This document shows, piece after piece, positions 19,019 through 25,574 of a DNA stretch of 64,000 nucleotides. How positions within the stretch are numbered: position 1 is the stretch's first letter; each line of letters begins with the position of its first letter. The position numbers and the translations under genes were made by a program. Origin of the DNA: Pelagomonas calceolata. Lineage: Eukaryota; Sar; Pelagophyceae; Pelagomonadales; Pelagomonadaceae. The notes below the pieces were generated by a model. That model searched no databases. It was not told the DNA's origin and was given only the letters and a program-made list of their open reading frames with translations. Location: the NCBI GenBank assembly GCA_918797485.1, contig CAKKNE010000006.1:62001-126000 (forward strand). Reading direction: 5' to 3'.

Positions 19019-20263
19019 ATGGCGCTCCCCGGCGACGACCAGCACCGGCACCTCTGGCAGACGTTCCTGCAGAGCGACGCGGGCCACGCCGGGCTCGAGA
19101 AGCAGCACCAGGAAGAAACCGACCTGCACCGCGCGGACTACAAGGCGCGCATCAAGCCGATTCAATTACGGGAGTTGGCCGACGCGCTCGAAGGCTGCTC
19201 ACGCGACGTGAAGCGCGCCGTGGCCCCCTTGCTAGAATACGAGTGCGTCCACCATATTTTGTATGGGGTGCTCGTGAGCTGCCACGTGAAAAATGTGGAC
19301 TTCTCCGACCACCTCCAGTCCCACTCCATCCGCAAGCAGCTCGAGCAGCTCGCGGAGGACGTCCGCATCAATGCACAGAATGGCGTCGACGTCGACGGCG
19401 AGTACTGGGCGGGCGTCACTCGGAAGCTGAACGCGACGGAGCACGCGACGCGGTTTGTCGACCTGCAGACCTTCTGCGACGCCCTGAATCAAGGAAATGC
19501 GACGCTGGCGGTCGCGCGCCAGAAGTGGGACGAGGGTCTGTACGAGGCGGCCTTGGAGCGCTACGAGGGCGGCGCGTCGGCGCTCGAGTTCCTGCGCGTG
19601 CGCAACGCCGACGACGCGGCGAAACTTTCAGAATTACAGACGCGCTTCTTCCGCAACGCCGCGGCCTGCGCTTTAAAATTAGACAAGTGGTGCCTCGCGC
19701 AGAGGCTCTGCCGGAAGGCGCTGGCGATCGATCCCGACGACGTTCGCGCGCGCTACAAGCTCGGCGTCGCCTACGCGCGGCGGGGCGACGCCGTCCGCGC
19801 GGACGCGTGCTTCGCGGCGATCGTCGCGGCGGGCGACGAAGGTGCCGAGGCGGCGGCGCGCGAGCGCGTCAAGCTGAGGGAGCGGGCCGCGCCGACCTTC
19901 GAGCACGGGTTCCTGGGCCGCGGCGCCTTCTCGGAGGGCCGCGTATCCGCTGATGACGAGGGTCTCCGGCGGAGGCTGGCCGCGCGGCTCTGCGTCGACG
20001 GCGACGGGCCCGTCTTGGACCGCGACGCCGTCGTCGAGCTCCAGCGGCGGACGCTGGAGCTGTATCGGTCGCCGGCGTTCCGCGACGTTCCAAAAGATGA
20101 TATATGTGCGCTCGACGCATTCCGGGCTGATTTACTAGGGGAATTTGGCTTCGTCGGCGAGCGCGGCGCGCGGGCGGCCGAGCGGGCCGTGGCGCGGTTT
20201 CTCGAGGACGAGGAGGTGTTTGCGAATGCGAAGCGGTTGTTCGAGCTTTGTAGTGGTGTGTAA
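19019..20263 (+). CDS. TPR protein, immunophilin-like without a catalytic domain
   Basis: 414 residues, no intron. Residues about 1-155 form an unassigned helical domain (LLEYECVHHILYGVLVSCHV). At about 160-285 lie three tetratricopeptide repeats: ARQKWDEGLYEAALERYEGG, then FFRNAAACALKLDKWCLAQR and ALAIDPDDVRARYKLGVAYA, the arrangement seen in the TPR clamp of large FK506-binding proteins and cochaperones. The C-terminal 120 residues are helical. A cochaperone role is inference from the TPR type. Confidence 0.7.
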   Translation: MALPGDDQHRHLWQTFLQSDAGHAGLEKQHQEETDLHRADYKARIKPIQLRELADALEGCSRDVKRAVAPLLEYECVHHILYGVLVSCHVKNVDFSDHLQSHSIRKQLEQLAEDVRINAQNGVDVDGEYWAGVTRKLNATEHATRFVDLQTFCDALNQGNATLAVARQKWDEGLYEAALERYEGGASALEFLRVRNADDAAKLSELQTRFFRNAAACALKLDKWCLAQRLCRKALAIDPDDVRARYKLGVAYARRGDAVRADACFAAIVAAGDEGAEAAARERVKLRERAAPTFEHGFLGRGAFSEGRVSADDEGLRRRLAARLCVDGDGPVLDRDAVVELQRRTLELYRSPAFRDVPKDDICALDAFRADLLGEFGFVGERGARAAERAVARFLEDEEVFANAKRLFELCSGV

Positions 20264-20437
20264 TTTGTTTCTTTTTTCTTCACGGGTTTTGCTGCTCGAA
20301 CAGAGGTGAAGTAGCCTGTCGCGCAATTGCTAGGGCCGGGCATTTTTATTCTGCGGCGTCAAAGCCTCCGCGCTGTGAGATAGATACCGATCCAGTGGCC
20401 TAGCTCAGTGACTTAGGCCAGTCTGCACTCAGAGAGC

Positions 20438-20866
20438 ATGGAGATGTTGCCGCCGGCTACGAGCGTCGTCGTGGGCGCGACCATAGAAAAAAGATTCCCC
20501 GGCTACGGCGTTCACCGCGGCACCGTCGCCGAGATCGACGGCGGCAAGGTCCTCGTTCACTGGGCCGCGACGGACGAGCGCAAGAATCGACGGTGGCACG
20601 CGGGCTACAGGGACGCGGACGGCAAGACGCGCTTCATTGGCCTCTTCGACACCCAGGAGGCGGCCGCGCGCGCCTACAACGCGGCAATCCGTCGCGCAGG
20701 CCTCGAAGGGAAGCGGCGCACGAACCCGGTCGTCGACGGGCAGCTGGTGCCCCGCGCGTACAAGGCGCGTGGTCACGGGGTCGACGCGTTGCGCGGGCGC
20801 AAGCGCCGCCGCGAAGAGCCCGCGGCCACGCCGTCGGCGCGCGCCCGCCGCCCGCGCCGGGACTAG
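20438..20866 (+). CDS. AP2-like DNA-binding protein with a Tudor-like N-terminus
   Basis: 142 residues. Residues about 8-50 (VVVGATIEKRFPGYGVHRGT, then KVLVHWAATDE) resemble a small Tudor/SH3-like barrel. Residues about 50-95 read RRWHAGYRDADGKTRFIGLF, then DTQEAAARAYNAAIRRAG, the three strands and helix of an AP2/ERF-like domain; such domains are common in algae. The tail is Lys/Arg-rich, consistent with nuclear location. Its stop is 32 bp from the convergent SLU7 stop. A DNA-binding regulatory role follows from the domain; the target is unknown. Confidence 0.7.
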   Translation: MEMLPPATSVVVGATIEKRFPGYGVHRGTVAEIDGGKVLVHWAATDERKNRRWHAGYRDADGKTRFIGLFDTQEAAARAYNAAIRRAGLEGKRRTNPVVDGQLVPRAYKARGHGVDALRGRKRRREEPAATPSARARRPRRD

Positions 20867-20898
20867 GCTCGTACGTAAGATGACACACCAAAGCTAGA

Positions 20899-22611
20899 TT
20901 ACTCCCCGAGGAACTTCGCCATCGGGTCGTCCTTCGCCACCTTCGTCCGCCGGTAGGCCTCCATCTCCTCGGCCGTCACGTCCGTCGTCGCCAGCGAGTT
21001 GTACTTGCGCTTGCCGTCGCCCGCCTCTTTCGCGGGCTTTTGCCGGGCCATCGCTTCCCGGACCTTGGCCTCGTCGAGCTGCTGCGACGCGTCGGCCTCG
21101 CCGTAGAGCGACGCGCGCGACGGCGGCGCCGCCGTCGTCCCCGATTTGGAATTAGCGAGCATGGGCCGCTCGACGGGTTGCGTCATGCGCGCGACGGCCG
21201 CGTCGTTAGCGCGCCGTCCGGCCTCGCCCGTCGCATACGAATGGCGCGTCGTAGAATGGTCGTCGGCATACCCCCACCGGAACGTGGCCGCGCAAAAGTA
21301 CGAGCCCCAGACGCAATCATGCCCTGACTCGTGCACGTCCTCGGCATAGCGCGATTGTCGCGCGGCGACGGGCGCGCCCTTGATCACGCGACCGTCGGCG
21401 CCGTACTCCACGTATCGCTCCGACGTGGCGCGCGCGCCCCTTAAGGCTCGTTCGTCAGGATCGTCCGCCGCCGCGGCCGAGCCGTACCTCTCCGCGATCT
21501 CGCGCTGCTTTTGTTGATCTGCCTCTTTCCTCTTCTTCTCGAAGTCCCTCCTAGCTAATTCGGTACGAGAAGGGTCGGCCTGCGTATGTACCACATCACC
21601 TCCTGCCTTCGTGCCTCGCCGCTCCGCGTCCCACGCAAAGCACGACGTCTTGGCCAATTCCAGAGCGTCGCCCGTAGCTCTTGCAAAATTGTCGCCCGCA
21701 TAGATGAGATCCTTCGGGTCGCCCAGATGCGGCGTCGGATTCTCGCGCATCGCCCGACTCTTCGGGTCGTAAAAAGCTGATTCGGGGTCCAGGTTCCTCA
21801 GATACTTCGCCGTATCTTCTCTGATACGTAAATTCCTGACGGTCGTCTTCATCTGCGCGCCACCGACGCCGCCCTGCCTCGCAAATCGTTTCTGAAAGTC
21901 CGTGGCGCCGGCGTCGTTCTGCCTGTAACCATCGTCCTCCTGGTCTTCCGCGTCGCTGTCACTATCGTCGTCGGACTGGGGCTTGTTCTGGGAACGGGCA
22001 GCTCGAGCCGCGTCCTGCTCCTCGTACTTTTTGACCTGGTCCTGATGATAGCCGTCGCCATCATACCCGTGCCACCTATCGCGTTTCGCATCATACGCTA
22101 CTTTTCCCAGTTTTTCTAATCCAGCTCGTGCCCCCATCGCACTCTTCGGTAACTTGCAGTGGGCTCGCGGCGTCCTTCGGCCAATTTGGCCGTTCTCGAA
22201 TTCGACATCAAGCGTCCCATCGAGCCGCACCGCCTTCACCTTGCAAGGTAAGTGCGGGGCTTTCCCTCGTCGTAGAGCTTCGATCCAGGTGCCGACAGGT
22301 ACCACAGGTGGACCATCACCACTGGTCTGGGCCTTCCAGGCACTTCGTCGTCTCGCCACGTCGGCTTCGGCCTCGGCCAGGGAGACTTCTCCTACGGGCG
22401 TGCTCCCGACACCCTGATGACTGAGCGTGGGACCGGCGTCGTCGCCGAGGTACCAGGGCTTCTTCGTCAAAAATTCGGGATTATGAGGATTGATCATTTC
22501 GCCGCCGCGCTCCTTGTCGAGCGCCGGGGCCGCGGTGCCGGCCTGGCGCGCCTCCATGAGTTCCCGTTCCTTCTGGCGCTCCCGTGCGGTTTGGGGGGGC
22601 TTGGAGGCCAT
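20899..22611 (-). CDS. SLU7: Pre-mRNA splicing factor SLU7, atypical
   Basis: 570 residues, no intron. Strong SLU7 signatures: NPHNPEFLTKKPWYLG near the N-terminus, YDAKRDRWHGYDGDGY, VRNLRIREDTAKYLRNLDP, FYDPKSRAMRENP, WGSYFCAATFRWGY and the C-terminus DPMAKFLGE. SLU7 acts in the second transesterification step and 3' splice-site choice. The CCHC zinc knuckle normally found near residue 120 (CxNCG...HxxKDC) is absent. In its place, residues 107-155 form a Tudor-like barrel (PCKVKAVRLDGTLDVEFENG). The CC pair after WGY is also replaced by DD. The start at 22611 is the first ATG fitting the family; a longer ORF start upstream is not supported. Confidence 0.9.
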   Translation of the reverse strand: MASKPPQTARERQKERELMEARQAGTAAPALDKERGGEMINPHNPEFLTKKPWYLGDDAGPTLSHQGVGSTPVGEVSLAEAEADVARRRSAWKAQTSGDGPPVVPVGTWIEALRRGKAPHLPCKVKAVRLDGTLDVEFENGQIGRRTPRAHCKLPKSAMGARAGLEKLGKVAYDAKRDRWHGYDGDGYHQDQVKKYEEQDAARAARSQNKPQSDDDSDSDAEDQEDDGYRQNDAGATDFQKRFARQGGVGGAQMKTTVRNLRIREDTAKYLRNLDPESAFYDPKSRAMRENPTPHLGDPKDLIYAGDNFARATGDALELAKTSCFAWDAERRGTKAGGDVVHTQADPSRTELARRDFEKKRKEADQQKQREIAERYGSAAAADDPDERALRGARATSERYVEYGADGRVIKGAPVAARQSRYAEDVHESGHDCVWGSYFCAATFRWGYADDHSTTRHSYATGEAGRRANDAAVARMTQPVERPMLANSKSGTTAAPPSRASLYGEADASQQLDEAKVREAMARQKPAKEAGDGKRKYNSLATTDVTAEEMEAYRRTKVAKDDPMAKFLGE

Positions 22612-22798
22612 GGTCGCTTTGCGCTGCGCGCTTGCGGTCTCTGGGAGAGAGGCTGCTGCTGCACTGGTCTCTGGGCGCTCGGCGGCGGCGTAAAGCTGGC
22701 TTGCTTTCACAGCGTCGTTGAATGACAGCACGTGACGAGTCTTATGAGCCACCAGGGGGCGCGCGCCGTCTGTGTGGCGCCTGCGCTTTGCCAGCCTT

Positions 22799-22822
22799 GC
22801 TAGCGTCCTGTAAGACACTAGC
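22799..22822. promoter_or_regulatory. GCTAG palindromic element upstream of SLU7
   Basis: GCTAGCG, TCCT, GTAAGACACTAGC in reverse orientation, 188 bp upstream of the SLU7 start. A (CCTGAG)-type hexamer repeat follows at 22835-22858. Confidence 0.65.
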
Positions 22823-22917
22823 AACGAACACTAGCCTGAGCCTGAGCCTGAGCCTGACGCCGTACTTACGCCGTCGACGCGCCGAAGACGCACATCCAGG
22901 GCCATTTACTCGGATAC

Positions 22918-23691
22918 CTACCTCTTCAGCCGCAGCGGCACGTCGAAGACCAGCAAAGGCGGGCCACGCGACGCGTCGACGTGCGGGCCCGCGCTCGCCG
23001 CCCAGGCCTTGTGCTCCGGCGAGTGGAGGTAGTTTTTGAGAGCGTCCGCGTCGCGCGCGAGCACCGTCAGGCACCAGTTGAAGCCCTCGCTCTTGTCCGG
23101 CCAGCTGACGAGGTCGAGGAACTTTTGGCCCAGGAAGGGTTCGAGCGACGCAGAAATACCGTCCAACCCATTAAACTTCTCCACGTGTAATTGGAGCTCG
23201 CCGGCATTCACAGTATCCTTCAGTCGAAACAACACGGGGTGGAGCTGCTGATGTATGGATGGATCGAGGGGCACCTTCAGCCGCGAATCAAACACCACGA
23301 TGCCCTTAATGTGCGGTTTGACCGCGGCCATCCAATCTTTCAAATGGGCGTCCGAGTGGAGGTAGGTTTTGAGAGCTTCGGGGTCCTCGGCGACGACGAA
23401 CAGACAGTGCGTGTAGCCGTCGGTCTTGTCGGGCCAGTTTAGGGTTGTGAGGGCGTCGGCCTTGCTTTGCGTGGCAGTGCCGTGTGCCGTGAATTGGACA
23501 TTGATGCCCTCCAACGCGTTGAATTGCTCGACGACCGCTTGGAGCGGCGCGTCGTCCTTTAACTCAGGGAACTTAAACAATACCGTATGCTGGATGGCCA
23601 TGCTGGCGGGGTTGATCTGGCCCGTTTCGTCTCTGTACGCTGCTCGGATCGACGCGGCGATCTGCTGGGACCACTCCTGCCACCCTGACAT
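22918..23691 (-). CDS. Protein with two stress-response A/B barrel (Dabb) domains
   Basis: 257 residues. Two Dabb domains: about 32-135, starting IQHTVLFKFPELKDDAP and ending HIKGIVVFDSRL; and about 145-250, starting LHPVLFRLKDTVNAGE and ending GPPLLVFDVPL. Each has the central WPDK...GF/Y-x(W/H)CL strand and the HL/HS-x-x-HK helix. Plant Dabb proteins are dimeric, stress- or polyketide-related; no substrate can be read from the sequence. The stop is within AGGTAGGTATCC, a donor-like string. It shares a divergent promoter region with the Tim21-like gene. Confidence 0.8.
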   Translation of the reverse strand: MSGWQEWSQQIAASIRAAYRDETGQINPASMAIQHTVLFKFPELKDDAPLQAVVEQFNALEGINVQFTAHGTATQSKADALTTLNWPDKTDGYTHCLFVVAEDPEALKTYLHSDAHLKDWMAAVKPHIKGIVVFDSRLKVPLDPSIHQQLHPVLFRLKDTVNAGELQLHVEKFNGLDGISASLEPFLGQKFLDLVSWPDKSEGFNWCLTVLARDADALKNYLHSPEHKAWAASAGPHVDASRGPPLLVFDVPLRLKR

Positions 23692-23749
23692 GAGGGGGCA
23701 GCCCTACACGCGGGCAATATCCTCCGGAGAGCCGAAATCGAGAGAGCTG

Positions 23750-23773
23750 GCTAGAGTGTTACAGGACGCTAGC
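23750..23773. promoter_or_regulatory. GCTAG palindromic element between divergent genes
   Basis: GCTAGAGTGTTAC, AGGA, CGCTAGC, located 59 bp from the Dabb gene start and 89 bp from the Tim21-like gene start. The whole divergent spacer is only 170 bp, which makes a bidirectional promoter role likely. Confidence 0.65.
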
Positions 23774-23861
23774 CCCGCGTTTTTCCGGACGGAAAAAGAG
23801 GCCGCCTCGCTGCCGCAGAGAGCTAATTTGTCATCGAGCAAGCTCCACGTATCTAGCATCG

Positions 23862-24746
23862 ATGCTCCGGCACGCCGCCTTGCGCCTGCGGCCGGTCGCG
23901 CGCCGCACCCAGCTCCTGCCTCCTGGAGCCAGTGCTGCGCGGCAAGGAGCCCTGCGGCGCATCGCGACCGCAAGACCGAGACCACTCACGCTGCCGCAAA
24001 GCCGCGCGCCGAAACTGCTGCCGCTCGCGTGCCGTGCCGCCGCCGCGCGGCCGCTCTCGTCAACGCCGCCGCCGCTCGAGGAGGAGGAGAAGGCCCCGGC
24101 CTCGGCGAGCGAGCGGGCGCAGGCGTTCGTGGCCAACCTTACCGTCGCGGACGCGGCGCGCTACGGCACGTACGCGGCCGGCGGTCTCGGGGTGTACATG
24201 GTTAGCAAAGGCGTGCTGGGCACGATCAACACGCTGCTGCACCTGCCGCCCACGACCGTCGCGAAGTACGGGTTTTACTCCGGGTTTCTGGTGGCGTCGG
24301 CGACGGCCGTCGCCATCCGCCAGGCCTGGCTCGCGATCCACATCCGGCCCGAGTTTGTGTATCGCGAAGCCCTCGCGATGATTCGAAGAAGCCAGGCCGT
24401 CGTCGACCACCTGGGCACGCCGTACCCGTCGGCGGTGCCGCTGCGCACCTACAATTTGGACGGGGGCAACTTCTTCCCCGGCGGGGCCCTGGGAGTGCAG
24501 TGGAAGCCGCCGCGCGTTGTCATGATGTTCGCGGTGGAGGGCGCCAAGGAGGAGGGCATTGTGTACCTCGAGTGCCTCAAGAACTTAAATGGAAGGCTCC
24601 ACTTCACGTTCGTGGGCGTGGACGTCTGCGATATTAACGAAACGCGGCTCATCGTGCACGGCTCGGACGAGCGCATGACGGAGAAGGCGGACCACCTCCA
24701 GAAGCTCATCGACTTCAAGAAGGACAATTCGCCGCCCAAAGAGTAA
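23862..24746 (+). CDS. Mitochondrial Tim21/Coa1-like inner-membrane protein
   Basis: 294 residues. The Arg/Ala-rich N-terminus without acidic residues (MLRHAALRLRPVARR) is a typical mitochondrial presequence. Two hydrophobic segments follow at about 100-150 (GTYAAGGLGVYMVSKGVLG and YSGFLVASATAVAIRQAWL). The C-terminal domain (about 160-285) reads RSQAVVDHLGTPYPSAVPLR, then VVMMFAVEGAKEEGIVYLEC, matching the helix-then-sheet layout of the Tim21/Coa1 fold ('...LG.P...', then a strand with GxV/IYLE). These proteins act in TIM23 import or cytochrome-oxidase assembly. The assignment to one of the two is not possible. Confidence 0.55.
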   Translation: MLRHAALRLRPVARRTQLLPPGASAARQGALRRIATARPRPLTLPQSRAPKLLPLACRAAAARPLSSTPPPLEEEEKAPASASERAQAFVANLTVADAARYGTYAAGGLGVYMVSKGVLGTINTLLHLPPTTVAKYGFYSGFLVASATAVAIRQAWLAIHIRPEFVYREALAMIRRSQAVVDHLGTPYPSAVPLRTYNLDGGNFFPGGALGVQWKPPRVVMMFAVEGAKEEGIVYLECLKNLNGRLHFTFVGVDVCDINETRLIVHGSDERMTEKADHLQKLIDFKKDNSPPKE

Positions 24747-24844
24747 TTTTAGGATCTTATTCAGCCGGAGAACGCGGACTAGTCGCTGGCGCCGCTCTCG
24801 AGGCGCCGGACGGCTCGTTCGTTGTGCGCCGCCTGGCTCGCCGC

Positions 24845-25045
24845 GTGTGGAAATCAACCAGTGCGTCGGGTGCACCCGACAATTCTTCAACAAGTCATTT
24901 CTCGGTGATGACGCGGCCGTGCTGGCTCGGTCGAGCGGCGAGGAACCGGCATCGCCACGCCATCGAGCAGGCGTCGCGTCGATGGCGTGCAGGTCGACGC
25001 GACGATTCAGCACGAACGCGCCGTAAAATTTTGATTTCCACACAG
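24845..25045 (+). mobile_element. Introner element, CTGTGTGG family, 201 nt
   Basis: Left end GTGTGGAAATCAACCAGTGC, right end TTTTGATTTCCACACAG. The left 90 bp is homologous to the reverse complement of the copy at 27120-27236; the right part matches the copy at 46983-47107. It is therefore the longest, perhaps most complete copy. No target duplication is visible, and the left terminus has lost its CT. The acceptor AG at 25045 feeds the Cys-rich exon that follows. The 5' exon is not identifiable. Confidence 0.75.
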
Positions 25046-25434
25046 GACACAACACGGCCGAGCACGACAAGTGCGCGGGCCCCTGGTACTGCGCCAAGAG
25101 CGCGTCCTCGCAAGAGTACAACAAGGATCTCTTCTCGGTCAAGCGAGCCCTATCCTACCGGCGGGCCATCGACTCGTACTCCTGCGCGACGCTCGAACAG
25201 TGCTTCCCGACGGCGGAACAGGCCAAGGAGGCGAACGTCCAGCCCGCCGATCTACCGTCGGGCTCGGGCGGGAACTCGTACGCGCGGACGGCGCACTTCG
25301 GCGGCGTCCGCGTCGAGACGTCGTGCTGCGCCAACGGGCGCCACTACAACCACCTCGTGGACCAGCCGTGCAACGGCGCGGCGGCGCGCGGCGGCGTCGC
25401 GGCGCTCATTGTCTCCCTGCTGTTTTTACTATAA
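25046..25434 (+). CDS. Cys-rich surface protein, GPI-type C-terminus, 5' exon unresolved
   Basis: A clear coding exon of about 129 residues in the frame beginning HNTAEHDKCAGPWYCAKS. Cys pairs: C-x5-C, CATLEQC, CC (ETSCCANGRHYN) and a last DQPC. It ends in a hydrophobic tail, GGVAALIVSLLFLL, directly before the stop, as in GPI-anchored proteins. The frame is closed by a TAA inside the introner element upstream, so this exon must be reached by splicing. The 98 bp between the previous gene's stop and the element contain no ATG. The gene is either 5'-truncated, or begins further upstream in an exon I cannot see. Compare the secreted Cys-rich protein at 17777-18475. Confidence 0.55.
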
Positions 25435-25574
25435 GTACCTCCGAGAAACCAGGGTAAACCCGAATTACGTCGCAAAGGCGGCCATTTTTGGTTCAGAGGC
25501 GCTGTACGGACGCGCTGCGCCCAGAGCCACGAAAGGCTGCCTCAAAGGCGCCGCAGGCCAACCGCAGTCAAGCC

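Noticed and set aside
20396-20440. tRNA-like D-arm string (TAGCTCAGT) before the AP2-like gene
   Set aside because: No anticodon stem, T-loop GTTCRA or acceptor pairing could be drawn.
22835-22858. Hexamer repeat (CCTGAG)4 as a telomere-like or regulatory array
   Set aside because: Too short and not like a known telomere repeat; a simple-sequence tract is enough.
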